This document shows, one piece after another, positions 26,900 to 35,593 of a DNA stretch of 64,000 nt (the stretch's first letter is position 1; every line of letters begins with the position of its first letter). The stretch is taken from contig CP087990.1 in the NCBI GenBank assembly GCA_021044545.1, positions 310,001 through 374,000 on the forward strand, given 5' to 3'. The translations under genes and the position numbers were made by a program. Source of the DNA: Comamonadaceae bacterium M7527. GTDB taxonomy: Bacteria > Pseudomonadota > Gammaproteobacteria > Burkholderiales > Burkholderiaceae_C. The notes beneath the pieces were generated by a model, which worked only from the letters and a program-made list of their open reading frames with translations, was not told where the DNA came from and searched no databases.

Positions 26900-27820
26900 A
26901 TGTCTGAATCTGTATCACCTGTTCACAACAGCATCCAAGACGCGCAAGCCTTGCTGGACAAAGCCGTGCCCAGCACACCGCCCACTCGCCGTACCGCCTT
27001 GAAAGCCGCTTTGGGCGTGGGCTACGCCGCTGCTGTGCTGCCAGAGTTGGCGCATTCAGCCATTTACACGCCTGGCGATGATTTGGTGCAAGGTGAGGTG
27101 ATGGTAGACGTTGACGGTTTCAAGATGCCTGTCTACCGCAGCCAACCCAAGGGTGACGGACCATTCCCCGTGGTATTGGTGTTGTCAGAGATCTTTGGGG
27201 TGCATGAGCACATTGCAGACATCACACGCCGCTTTGCCAAGTTGGGCTACATGGCTTTGGCGCCTGAGCTGTTTGTTCGTCACGGTGATGCCCAAGGCTA
27301 CGCCGTGATGGCCGACTTGTTCAAGGAAGTCATCAACAAGGTACGTGATGAGCAAGTCATGACCGACTTGGACGCACTGGTGGATTGGGCCGGACAAAAC
27401 GGTGGTGACACCAACCGCTTGGGCGTGACAGGCTTTTGCTGGGGTGGACGCCAAGTGTGGCTGTACGCTGCGCATCAGCCTAAAGTGAAGGCCGGCGTGG
27501 CTTGGTATGGCCGTTTGGTAGGCAACGTGAGCGAGCGCACGCCCAAGCAGCCTGTGGATGTGGCCGCCAGCTTAAAAGCGCCTGTGCTGGGCTTGTACGG
27601 CGGAGCAGACACCGGTATTGGCCTGGACACTGTTGCATTGATGCAAAATAAGCTCAAGGGCGCTGGCAACAACAAGGCGGCTCAGGCCAGTCGCTTTGTG
27701 GTGTTTGATAATGCACCACATGCCTTCCATGCTGACTACCGTCCCAGTTACCGCGCTGAAGCGGCCAAAGACGGCTGGGCGCAGTGCTTGCAATGGATGG
27801 CAGCCAATGGCGTGAAATAA
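26900..27820 (+). CDS. Dienelactone hydrolase family protein, probably exported by Tat
   Basis: A 306-residue alpha/beta hydrolase. The N-terminus PPTRRTALKAALGVGYAAAVLPELAHSA resembles a twin-arginine signal. The mature part carries the dienelactone hydrolase triad: the nucleophile Cys in VTGFCWGGRQVW, Asp in LYGGADTGIGLD and His in DNAPHAFHADYRP. VLSEIFGVHEHIADITRRFA is also typical. Classic enzymes hydrolyse dienelactone to maleylacetate, but many Tat-type homologues have unknown carbonyl or ester substrates and no aromatic-degradation gene lies nearby. Start ATG 26900 has a TAGGAGTC site. A strong terminator follows. Confidence 0.9.
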   Translation: MSESVSPVHNSIQDAQALLDKAVPSTPPTRRTALKAALGVGYAAAVLPELAHSAIYTPGDDLVQGEVMVDVDGFKMPVYRSQPKGDGPFPVVLVLSEIFGVHEHIADITRRFAKLGYMALAPELFVRHGDAQGYAVMADLFKEVINKVRDEQVMTDLDALVDWAGQNGGDTNRLGVTGFCWGGRQVWLYAAHQPKVKAGVAWYGRLVGNVSERTPKQPVDVAASLKAPVLGLYGGADTGIGLDTVALMQNKLKGAGNNKAAQASRFVVFDNAPHAFHADYRPSYRAEAAKDGWAQCLQWMAANGVK

Positions 27821-27825
27821 GCGCC

Positions 27826-27847
27826 GTCGGCTTTTGCCGACTTTTTT
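27826..27847 (+). terminator. Intrinsic terminator after the dienelactone hydrolase gene
   Basis: GTCGGC (27826-27831), a TTTT loop and GCCGAC (27836-27841) are followed by six T residues. The hairpin starts 6 bases after the stop codon and ends just before the ZIP transporter start. Confidence 0.88.
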
Positions 27848-27860
27848 AAGATGAGATGAC

Positions 27861-28700
27861 ATGAATTTGGCGTGGATTGTGGCCGGCACGGTAGTGGCCG
27901 GTGTGGGCAGCGTGTGGTTGGCTGCTTTTTTAAGCTTTGGTATTTTGGCGAGGTTTACCCGTCACATGCTGAGCTTTGCTGCCGGTGCGTTGCTGGCCAC
28001 TGCCATGCTCAAACTGCTGCCCGAGGCGCTTGAAACGGGTGTTGGTGTGCACGCCTTGTTTACCGTGCTGCTGGCGGGCATGGTGTTTTTTTTCATGCTG
28101 GACAAGGCAGAGCTGTACCACCACGGCCACGAACATGGTGAACACGGCATGGACTTGCACAGCAGCGAGCCGCTGGAACAAAGCCATCACGCGCATCATG
28201 CCCACGGACAAAGCCACAGTCATGGCCACAGCCATGCGCACAGCGGCGGGGGCTGGGCGGTGTTGCTGGGCGACAGCATCCATGCATTTGGCGACGGCAT
28301 TTTGATTGCCTCTGCCTTTATGGCTGACTGGCGCTTGGGCGTGCTTGCCTCCATGGCCGTGTTGGCCCATGAGGTACCCCACCACATGGGTGACTTGGTG
28401 GTGCTGCGCAACTCCACCAAGGGCAATGCGCAGGCCGCGTTAGTCAAGGTATCCATGGCTGGCACTGTGACCGCTTTGGGCGGCATTGTGGGCTATTTTT
28501 TGCTGGCGCAGTTTGCCAGTGTATTGCCTTACTTTCTGGTGGTTGCTGCCAGTAGCTTTATGTACGTGGCGCTGGCCGACCTCATTCCACAGCTGCAACG
28601 CCACGTCAGTTTGCGTGACTCCGCAGGCCAGTTGGTGTGGCTGGCAGCTGGCATCTTGCTGGTGTTGGCCGTGGGCGCGTTCTCGCACCACTCGCACTAA
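27861..28700 (+). CDS. ZIP-family divalent metal transporter
   Basis: A 279-residue membrane protein with about eight hydrophobic segments. A long histidine-rich loop between segments 3 and 4 (roughly residues 90-130, many His separated by Gly/Ser/Glu) is typical of ZIP carriers. The conserved metal-site helices contain SIHAFGDGILIASAF and VLAHEVPHHMGDLVVL, corresponding to the H-N/D and HExPH motifs of ZIP transmembrane helices 4 and 5. It most likely imports Zn2+ (possibly Fe2+ or Mn2+); specificity cannot be read. Its stop overlaps the stop of the convergent ferredoxin gene by 4 bp. Confidence 0.92.
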   Translation: MNLAWIVAGTVVAGVGSVWLAAFLSFGILARFTRHMLSFAAGALLATAMLKLLPEALETGVGVHALFTVLLAGMVFFFMLDKAELYHHGHEHGEHGMDLHSSEPLEQSHHAHHAHGQSHSHGHSHAHSGGGWAVLLGDSIHAFGDGILIASAFMADWRLGVLASMAVLAHEVPHHMGDLVVLRNSTKGNAQAALVKVSMAGTVTALGGIVGYFLLAQFASVLPYFLVVAASSFMYVALADLIPQLQRHVSLRDSAGQLVWLAAGILLVLAVGAFSHHSH

Positions 28701-29389
28701 GCGTCGCGAGTTGCCCTTGGTGGCTTGTTGTTAGCCAGTCCCGCGCGTTTGGCCGCTGCTCTGGCCAAGGCGGCTTCAATAACGGCGCGTTTGTTGTCCA
28801 GCACTGCCGCATCGGTGTGTTGGCTGGCCGCGCCGACGTCTGCCAGCTTTAGCTTGGCTTTGGCTTCCAGACGGTCATCATGCTCTGTTTGTTCTCGGGC
28901 CAGGCGCGCGCCGCGTTGGGTGTAGCGCAGCAAGGCGGTGTCGGCCTGCTGCTGGCTCCAAGCTTGCCAGCCTGTCGCATCGCCGCTGACGCTGTCAAGG
29001 CTGATGCAGTCTACCGGGCAGGCTGGAATGCACAACTCGCAGCCTGTGCAGTCGGCCTCTATAACTGTGTGCATGGCCTTGTTGGTGCCAACAATGGCAT
29101 CGACTGGGCAGGCTTTGATGCACAGGGTACAGCCTATGCACCACGCCTCATCAATAATTGCCACCGTCACCGGGCCCTCAAAACCGTTGGCCTCGTTCAG
29201 TGGGCTTATGGCTTGACCGGTAATGGCGGCCAGGCGCTCAACGCCTTCAGCGCCGCCTGGCGGGCATTGGTTAATGGCCGCGTCGCCACTGGCAATGGCT
29301 TGCGCGTAAGACATGCAGTCCGGATAGTCGCAGCGCGTGCACTGCGTTTGCGGCAGTGCCTTGTGAATGCGGGCAACCAGATCTTGCAT
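28697..29389 (-). CDS. rnfB: RnfB-like 4Fe-4S electron transport protein
   Basis: A 230-residue iron-sulfur protein. The N-terminal four-Cys 4Fe-4S domain (TQCTRCDYPDCMSYAQAIA plus the later CPPGG) is as in RnfB, and two bacterial ferredoxin motifs follow: CIGCTLCIKACPVDA and CTGCELCIPACPVDC. A charged, Ala-rich tail follows. It lacks the N-terminal membrane anchor of Rnf/Rsx complex RnfB, and no other rnf gene is present. This is the standalone form common in Burkholderiales, where its electron partner is unknown. It follows phaZ on the minus strand after 20 bp, so co-transcription is possible. Confidence 0.87.
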   Translation of the reverse strand: MQDLVARIHKALPQTQCTRCDYPDCMSYAQAIASGDAAINQCPPGGAEGVERLAAITGQAISPLNEANGFEGPVTVAIIDEAWCIGCTLCIKACPVDAIVGTNKAMHTVIEADCTGCELCIPACPVDCISLDSVSGDATGWQAWSQQQADTALLRYTQRGARLAREQTEHDDRLEAKAKLKLADVGAASQHTDAAVLDNKRAVIEAALARAAAKRAGLANNKPPRATRDA

Positions 29390-29409
29390 GTCTTGTCATG
29401 ACCCCTGTC

Positions 29410-30882
29410 TTAAGCTGCTTGACCCGTTGCGCGTTTGCGCGCTGGTGCTGCTTTGGTTGGGGCTTTTGTGGCCATTGTCTTTCGAGTAGCGGCTTTGGGC
29501 GCAGCTGTTGTCTTGGCAGCAGGCTTGGCCACTGCCTTTTTGGCAACGGCTGGCTTGCTCGTGGCTTTGGCAACGGGCTTGGCGATGGGTGTGGCGTGAC
29601 CACGGCCTACAGCAAGCTTGCCTTGGGCTTTTTTGATGAAGGCTTCAACCTCTGGGTACACCATGTTGCGCCAGCGGCTGCCGCTGAAAATACCGTAGTG
29701 GCCTGCACCCTTGACTTCCATGTGGCGACGTTGTTTGGCATCAATGCCAGAGCACAAGTCTTGCGCAGCTTGGGTTTGGCCTGATCCAGAAATATCGTCT
29801 AGCTCGCCTTCAATGGTGAACAAGGCGCAGCCTTTGATGTCGGCAGGGCGCACACGCTCCAGCTTGCCCTCGGTGTTGGCCACATCCCATGTGCCCTCTA
29901 CCAGGCTGAACGCCTGGAACACCACCTTGATGGTCTCCAGGTAGTAGTCAGCGTCCATGTCCAGTACGGCGTTGTACTCGTCGTAAAACTTGCGGTGTGC
30001 TTCTGCGCCGGTGTCGTCCCCTTGCATGAGTTGCTCAAAGAAGTCGTAGTGACTTTGTGCGTGGCGGTCGGGGTTCATGGCCACAAAACCGGTGTGCTGC
30101 AAAAAGCCGGGGTATACCAAACGGCCCGCACCTGGAAAGGTGGGGGGCACGCGATAAATCACGTTGTTTTCAAACCAAGCCAAGTCACGGTTGGTTGCCA
30201 GTGTGTTGACAGCGGTAGGACTGCGACGCGCATCAATGGGGCCGCCCATCATGGTCATGGACAGTGGCAGCTTTTCACCGCGTGAGGCCATGAGCGACAC
30301 GGCCGCCAACACTGGGACTGTGGGCTGGCAAACGCTCATGACGTGGCAGTCGCCGTATTGGTCTTGCAAGTCACGTATGAACTCTTGCACGTAGTTGATG
30401 TAGTCGCTGAGGTGAAACTCACCGTCTTCAAGCGGCACCAAGCGGGCATTGCGCCAGTCGGTGATAAATACTTTGTGGCTTTGCAACATGGACTTGACGG
30501 TGTCGCGCAGCAGCGTGGCGTAGTGGCCAGACAGTGGGGCAACTATCAGCACCACAGGCTGCTTGACCATGGTGGACAAAGTGGTCTCGTTGTCACTGAA
30601 GCGCTTGAAGCGGCGCAGCTCACAAAAGGGCTTGTTTTTGACCACGCGTTCGCTGATGGCGACTTCAACGCCGTCCACTTCAACGGTTTGGATACCAAAC
30701 GTGGGTTTTTCGTAGTCTTTACCCAGGCGGTACAGCAACTCGTAGCCGGCGGCCATGCGATGGGCCATGGGTGTTGAGCTTAGTGGAGAAGTAGGGTTGG
30801 CGTACAACTTGGCAGTCGCTTGGGCAAACTCTGCAAACGGCTCCATCAGGGCACGTTGTGCGTCGTAAATTTGGTAAAGCAT
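29410..30882 (-). CDS. phaZ: Intracellular polyhydroxybutyrate depolymerase with Lys/Ala-rich C-terminal tail
   Basis: A 490-residue protein of the PhaZ-type intracellular depolymerase family (MLYQIYDAQRALMEPFAEFAQ). The nucleophile is a cysteine in MSVCQPTVPVLAAVS, replacing the Ser lipase box, with FTIEGELDDISGSGQ (Asp) and GAGHYGIFSG (His). It mobilises PHB in native granules. The last 65 or so residues are a low-complexity tail of Ala, Lys, Pro and Thr (from HATPIAKPVAKATSKP to the end), resembling histone H1-like or PhaM-type DNA/granule-binding tails; this is an addition to the basic enzyme. A TTGCACTGCAGCA-type inverted repeat lies upstream. rnfB-like and phaZ share the strand. Confidence 0.93.
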   Translation of the reverse strand: MLYQIYDAQRALMEPFAEFAQATAKLYANPTSPLSSTPMAHRMAAGYELLYRLGKDYEKPTFGIQTVEVDGVEVAISERVVKNKPFCELRRFKRFSDNETTLSTMVKQPVVLIVAPLSGHYATLLRDTVKSMLQSHKVFITDWRNARLVPLEDGEFHLSDYINYVQEFIRDLQDQYGDCHVMSVCQPTVPVLAAVSLMASRGEKLPLSMTMMGGPIDARRSPTAVNTLATNRDLAWFENNVIYRVPPTFPGAGRLVYPGFLQHTGFVAMNPDRHAQSHYDFFEQLMQGDDTGAEAHRKFYDEYNAVLDMDADYYLETIKVVFQAFSLVEGTWDVANTEGKLERVRPADIKGCALFTIEGELDDISGSGQTQAAQDLCSGIDAKQRRHMEVKGAGHYGIFSGSRWRNMVYPEVEAFIKKAQGKLAVGRGHATPIAKPVAKATSKPAVAKKAVAKPAAKTTAAPKAATRKTMATKAPTKAAPARKRATGQAA

Positions 30883-30899
30883 GCGGACCTCTCAATAAA

Positions 30900-30969
30900 A
30901 AATGCTGCAGTGCAATATAACAGCATGTACCCTCATGTGGCTACTTGCTGATGCACATCTGCAGCATTT
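30900..30969. promoter_or_regulatory. phaZ promoter region with distant inverted repeat
   Basis: AAATGCTGCAG (30900-30910) and its exact complement CTGCAGCATTT (30959-30969) are 48 bases apart, 18 bases upstream of phaZ. On the minus strand the proximal copy reads TTGCACTGCAGCA next to a TTATAT -10-like hexamer. The CTGC/GCAG and TGCA elements resemble targets of the PHB-responsive repressor PhaR, but no phaR gene is in the window. Confidence 0.45.
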
Positions 30970-31012
30970 GTGTGACGTTGCCGTCACTTGGCGCGAAAAT
31001 GACGCTTTAGGC

Positions 31013-32209
31013 TTACAAAACGGCTGCAATAGACTTGCATACGTGATCAATGTTGCCGCTGTTGATAGCGGCTACACACATGCGCCCTGTGTCTGTGCCG
31101 TACACGCCAAATTCGTTGCGCAGGCGCACCATTTGGTCTTTGCTCAGGCCAGAGTAGCTGAACATGCCAATCTGGGTGGTGATGAAGCTCATGTCCTGTG
31201 TCACACCTGCGGCCTTTAAGCCGTCTACCAGTTGCTGGCGCGTGGCCTTGATGCGCTCACGCATCTCGCCCAGCTCTTGCTCCCACAGTTCGCGAAGCTC
31301 TGGTGTACCCAGTACAGTGGCCACTGCCGCGCCACCGTGTGTTGGCGGGTTGGAGTAGTTGGTACGAATGGTGATCTTGAGCTGGCTCAACACGCGGTCG
31401 GCTTCTGGCTTGTCTGTGCACAACACGCTTAGCGCGCCAACGCGCTCGCCGTACAGGCTAAAGCTTTTTGAGAAAGAGGTTGACACAAAGAAGGTGAGTC
31501 CGGCGTTCACAAATTGCTGGATAACGGCGCCGTCTTGTGCAATGCCATAGCCAAAGCCTTGGTAGGCCATGTCCAAAAAGGCGACCAAGTCGCGGCTCTT
31601 GACGGTCTCAACCACTTGCGCCCACTGGGCGGGGGTGATGTCATAGCCCGTTGGGTTGTGGCAGCAAGCGTGCAGCACCACTACAGTGCCTGCCTCAGCC
31701 GCGTTGAGTGCCGCCAACATGCCGTCAAAGTTCACGCCGCGTTTGGCCGCATCGTAGTAGGGGTAGCTCTGTACGGTAAAGCCCGCAGCGGTAAACAAAG
31801 CGCGGTGGTTTTCCCAGCTGGGGTCGCTGATGAGTACCTTGGCGGTGGGGTTTAAGCGCTTCAAAAAGTCAGCACCCACCTTTAGGCCACCGGTACCACC
31901 AATGGCTTGAATGGTTGCCACACGACCGCTTTGCACAGGCTCGCTGTCCTGGCCGAACACCAGGCCTTTGACGGCGCCGTCATAGGCAGCAATGCCGTCA
32001 ATAGGCAAGTAGCCTCGTGGTTTAGGCGTCGCCATCATTTGTGTTTCAGCAGCTTGCACGCACTTGAGCAGGGGTAGCTTGCCGTTGTCGTCGTAGTACA
32101 CGCCCACACCCAAGTTCACTTTGTTGGGGTTGGTGTCGGTAGCATATTGCTCGTTCAAGCCCAAAATTGGATCGCGGGGTGCCATTTCAACGGCGGAAAA
32201 CATGGACAT
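31013..32209 (-). CDS. Aspartate/tyrosine/aromatic aminotransferase (class I PLP)
   Basis: A 398-residue class Ib-type aminotransferase close to E. coli AspC/TyrB. It starts MSMFSAVEMAPRDPILGLNEQ and has LGVGVYYDDNGKLPLLKCV, the substrate-binding segment HACCHNPTGYDIT, the PLP lysine in STSFSKSFSLYGERVGAL, and the C-terminal FSYSGLSKDQMVRLRNEFGVYG. It exchanges amino groups between 2-oxoglutarate and aspartate or aromatic amino acids. The frame extends to 32269, but ATG 32209 follows CAGGTACCGCC and matches the family start. It is divergent from uvrB. Confidence 0.93.
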   Translation of the reverse strand: MSMFSAVEMAPRDPILGLNEQYATDTNPNKVNLGVGVYYDDNGKLPLLKCVQAAETQMMATPKPRGYLPIDGIAAYDGAVKGLVFGQDSEPVQSGRVATIQAIGGTGGLKVGADFLKRLNPTAKVLISDPSWENHRALFTAAGFTVQSYPYYDAAKRGVNFDGMLAALNAAEAGTVVVLHACCHNPTGYDITPAQWAQVVETVKSRDLVAFLDMAYQGFGYGIAQDGAVIQQFVNAGLTFFVSTSFSKSFSLYGERVGALSVLCTDKPEADRVLSQLKITIRTNYSNPPTHGGAAVATVLGTPELRELWEQELGEMRERIKATRQQLVDGLKAAGVTQDMSFITTQIGMFSYSGLSKDQMVRLRNEFGVYGTDTGRMCVAAINSGNIDHVCKSIAAVL

Positions 32210-32451
32210 GTGGCGGTACCTGTGAAAAGTAGACAAAACAAGAGATAAGCCTTCTATTTTAGGCTGCAAATGTGGTGTGTGGACAACGTTTTAAGCGGTT
32301 CTGGCGTCTGAAGCCGTGATGAATTGAACGCCCGCGACTTTGTGCGAATGCGCGCATTCAAGTGGTCAACACGTGACAGGTTTGGCAGACATGCAAAACC
32401 CCGGCCACAATAGCCGGTTGCCCGAACACGACTCAAATAGCGACTAAAACC

Positions 32452-34660
32452 ATGTCCAAGCGCCCCGATACCTCAGCTGTTGAACAAGTGATTGCCTTGG
32501 CCAGTCGTACCGCTGCTGTGCAGGCTGGCGTGGGCGTGCAGGCGTCTAGCAGCAACGCCCAAAACCAGTCTGCTGCTGATGCACAGCACGCAGCCGGCGA
32601 ATTTGTGCGCTTTGAAGGTTCACCCTTTGAGCTGTTTCAGCCATTCCCACCAGCGGGCGACCAGCCCGCGGCCATTGCGCAGCTGGTCGATGGTCTTGAA
32701 AACGGTGAGTCGTTTCAAACCCTGTTGGGTGTAACGGGCTCTGGCAAGACTTACACCATGGCCCAGACCATTGCGCGAATGGGCCGTCCGGCCATTGTGT
32801 ACGCGCCCAACAAAACCCTGGCCGCACAGCTCTATGCAGAGTTCAGGGAGTTCTTTCCACACAATGCGGTGGAGTACTTTGTGAGCTATTACGACTATTA
32901 CCAGCCAGAGGCCTACGTGCCGCAGCGGGATTTGTTCATTGAGAAAGACTCGTCTATCAACGAGCACATTGAGCAAATGCGGCTGAGCTGTACCAAAAGC
33001 ATATTGGAGCGCCGCGACGTGGTCGTTGTGGCCACGGTGTCTGCCATTTACGGCATTGGCAAGCCAGAGAGCTACCACCAAATGGTGATGACGCTGCGCG
33101 TGGGTGATGAGGCAGGGCAGCGAGACGTGATTGCGCAACTGGTGCGCATGCAATACCAGCGCAACGACGTGGACTTTTCGCGCGGTACCTTTCGCGTGCG
33201 CGGTGACACCATTGACGTGTTTCCGGCTGAGCACTCCGAGTTGGCCATCCGTATCGAGCTGTTCGACGATGAGGTGGAGACGCTACAGCTGTTTGACCCG
33301 CTAACAGGCCGCGTACGCCAAAAGATTCCGCGCTTTACCGTTTACCCCAGCAGCCACTATGTGACGCCCCGTGAGCAAGTGCTCAGCGCGGTAGAGCTGA
33401 TAAAGGACGAGTTGCGCGAGCGCTTGGCCGAACTGGTGGGTATGAACAAACTGGTAGAGGCGCAGCGCCTTGAGCAGCGCACCCGGTTTGACCTGGAAAT
33501 GCTCACGGAAGTGGGACTGCAAAGGCATTGAGAACTACTCACGTCACTTGAGTGGTGCGAAAGCCGGTGAGCCGCCAGCCACGCTAACCGATTATTTGCC
33601 TAAAGACGCATTGATGTTTTTGGACGAAAGCCACGTGCTGACCGGTCAATTTGGTGGCATGTACAACGGCGACAGGGCACGCAAGACCACGCTGGTGGAG
33701 TATGGCTTCAGGTTGCCCTCGGCGTTGGACAACCGCCCGCTGAAATTTGAAGAGTTTCAGGCGCGCATGCGCCAAACGGTTTTTGTGTCAGCCACGCCTG
33801 GCGACTATGAGAAGCAGCACTCTGGCCAAATTGTCGAGCAAGTGGTGCGCCCCACAGGCCTCATAGACCCCATCGTGCATGTGCGCCCAGCCACCACCCA
33901 GGTGGACGACGTGTTGCAAGAAATCAGGCAACGCGTAGAGGTGAACGAGCGCGTCATCATCACCACGCTGACCAAGCGCATGGCCGAGCAGCTGACCGAC
34001 TACCTGACAGAGAACGGTGTGAAAGTGCGCTACTTGCACAGTGATGTAGATACCGTAGAGCGTGTTGAAATTTTGCGCGACTTGCGCCTTGGCGAGTTTG
34101 ACGTGCTGGTGGGCATTAACTTGCTGCGCGAAGGCATTGACATACCCGAGGTGTCCTTGGTGGCCATTCTGGACGCCGACAAGGAAGGCTTCTTGCGATC
34201 AGAGCGCTCACTGATACAAACCATAGGCCGTGCCGCCCGTAACGTCAACGGTGTGGCCATTTTGTACGCCGACAAAGTCACTGACTCCATGCGTCGCGCC
34301 ATGGATGAGACGGCACGCCGCCGCACCAAGCAAGAGATGCACAACCTAGAGCACGGCATCACACCGCGCACGGTTATCAAGCGCATCAAAGACCTGATAG
34401 ACGGTGTGTACAGCGAAAAGTCAGGCCAAGAGGCCGAGAAGCTAGAGCGCGACTCCATGCGCCGCGCCGAGCTGGAGGCCATGAGTGAGAAAGACATTGC
34501 CCGCGAAATCAAGCGTCTGGACAAGCTGATGCTGGAGCATGCCAAGAACCTTGACTTTGAAAAAGCCGCTCAGATGCGCGACCAGCTGTCCATGCTGCGC
34601 GAACAGGCGTTTGGTGCCACGGGCACCGACAATATCGCGGTGTTAACGCCCAAAAGTTGA
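32452..34660 (+). CDS. uvrB: Excinuclease ABC subunit B (frameshifted in this sequence)
   Basis: Two frames (32452-33531 and about 33517-34660) give one UvrB of about 736 residues. An extra N-terminal stretch precedes the core at about residue 60 (FELFQPFPPAGDQPAAIAQL). Walker A is GVTGSGKTYTMAQ, the damage-binding beta-hairpin is YYDYYQPEAYVPQRDLFIEKD, helicase motifs include FLDESHVL and FVSATPGDYE, and the UVR coiled coil at the end is DFEKAAQMRDQLSMLREQA. The break is at 33511-33520: LTEVG is followed in the next frame by CKGIENYSRHLSGA. One extra base or two missing bases is needed. UvrB verifies lesions and positions UvrC in nucleotide-excision repair. A sequence error is likely. Confidence 0.93.
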
Positions 34661-34726
34661 TGCGCTCACGCGCCGTGCAGGTGATTGTTCGCTGCAAGCA
34701 TTAGGCAACTGCCCGCCCAAATTGTC

Positions 34727-34742
34727 TATTTATTGATAAATA
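34727..34742. repeat. AT-rich palindrome upstream of iscR
   Basis: TATTTAT-TG-ATAAATA has perfect 7-base arms, 240 bases before the iscR start and 55 bases left of the longer inverted repeat. No known operator assigned. Confidence 0.45.
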
Positions 34743-34782
34743 AGTGACATTTAATTCGACAAAAGCATAAAACCCATGTCTA

Positions 34783-34813
34783 AAACATTGTTTGTCGTGG
34801 ACAAATAATGTTT
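34783..34813. promoter_or_regulatory. 31-bp inverted repeat over the distal iscR promoter
   Basis: AAACATTGTTTGTC (34783-34796), spacer GTG, then GACAAATAATGTTT (34800-34813): 14-base arms complementary at 13 positions. It covers the -35 hexamer of the promoter at 34798-34826. Its sequence does not match IscR type 1 or type 2 sites, so another regulator is likely. Confidence 0.6.
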
Positions 34814-34826
34814 GTTGGCGTACAAT
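34798..34826 (+). promoter_or_regulatory. Putative sigma-70 promoter, distal, for the isc operon
   Basis: TGGACA (34798-34803) and TACAAT (34821-34826) are spaced by 17 bases, each one mismatch from consensus. It would give an iscR leader of about 150 bases. It overlaps the 31-bp inverted repeat. Confidence 0.55.
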
Positions 34827-34850
34827 CCCTACGAAATCACTGGGACATTC

Positions 34851-34879
34851 TGGTATACTCGACAAAAATAGTCGGGTAG
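34851..34879 (+). promoter_or_regulatory. IscR type 1 binding site overlapping an extended -10 promoter
   Basis: Bases 34855-34879 read ATACTCGAC, an A-rich centre AAAAAT, then AGTCGGGTAG. This fits the IscR type 1 consensus ATASYYGACTRWWWYAGTCRRSTAT at 23 of 25 positions. The left end overlaps TGG-TATACT (34851-34859), an extended -10 element, as expected for repression by holo-IscR. It lies 102 bases before the iscR start, so autoregulation of the isc operon is strongly indicated. Confidence 0.82.
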
Positions 34880-34980
34880 TGCCCATCCCCCGGATGGTTT
34901 AGTTGAACAAAGCCGCATTGGCGGCAGTGTTCAAGGCCACAGACTTGGCAACAAGTCCAACCCCAACCAAGGAGTTTGTT

Positions 34981-35517
34981 ATGCGTCTCACCACCAAAGG
35001 CCGTTTTGCTGTTACCGCCATGATTGATTTGGCTTTGCGCCAAAACACAGGTCCCGTCACATTGGCTGCTATCAGCCAGCGTCAACAAATTTCTTTGTCT
35101 TACCTAGAGCAGTTGTTCGGTAAGTTGCGTCGCCACCAACTGGTGGAGTCCACCCGTGGCCCAGGCGGCGGTTACACATTGGCGCGCAAAGCCGCCGAAA
35201 TCACCGTGGCAGACATCATCGTGTCTGTTGATGAACCCATTGACGCCACACACTGCGGCGGCAAAGAAAACTGCATGGGCGAAGGCTCACGTTGCATGAC
35301 ACACGAACTGTGGGCCTCACTCAACGAGCGCATGGTGGACTTTTTGGACTCCGTCAACCTGCAAAAGCTGGTGGATGACCAAGTCGCCAAAGGCGTGGTG
35401 ATTGAGCAAGCACCCATGATCAAGCGTGCTATCTCCAGCACGCCAGTGGTCAAACCCTTGCGCGTGAATGCGCCCAACTCTGTATTTGCGCTGGGCGCGT
35501 CGTTGGCCAACAGCTAA
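34981..35517 (+). CDS. iscR: Iron-sulfur cluster assembly transcription factor IscR
   Basis: A 178-residue Rrf2-family regulator. The N-terminus MRLTTKGRFAVTAMIDLAL and winged-helix segment SLSYLEQLFGKLRRHQLVESTRGPGGGYTLAR are canonical IscR. The cluster-binding cysteines are in HCGGKENCMGEGSRCMTHELW. Holo-IscR with a 2Fe-2S cluster represses the isc operon. A long Val/Pro/Ala C-terminal tail follows. The frame is open from 34903, but ATG 34981 follows AAGGAG and matches the family. A matching type 1 operator sits upstream at 34855-34879. Confidence 0.97.
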   Translation: MRLTTKGRFAVTAMIDLALRQNTGPVTLAAISQRQQISLSYLEQLFGKLRRHQLVESTRGPGGGYTLARKAAEITVADIIVSVDEPIDATHCGGKENCMGEGSRCMTHELWASLNERMVDFLDSVNLQKLVDDQVAKGVVIEQAPMIKRAISSTPVVKPLRVNAPNSVFALGASLANS

Positions 35518-35593
35518 GTAGCTGCTTGCTTTTCATTGAGTTTGTATTGTTTGATCGCTTGTCTTTGACAGCTTGAATTAGGTAACCTTTTAT

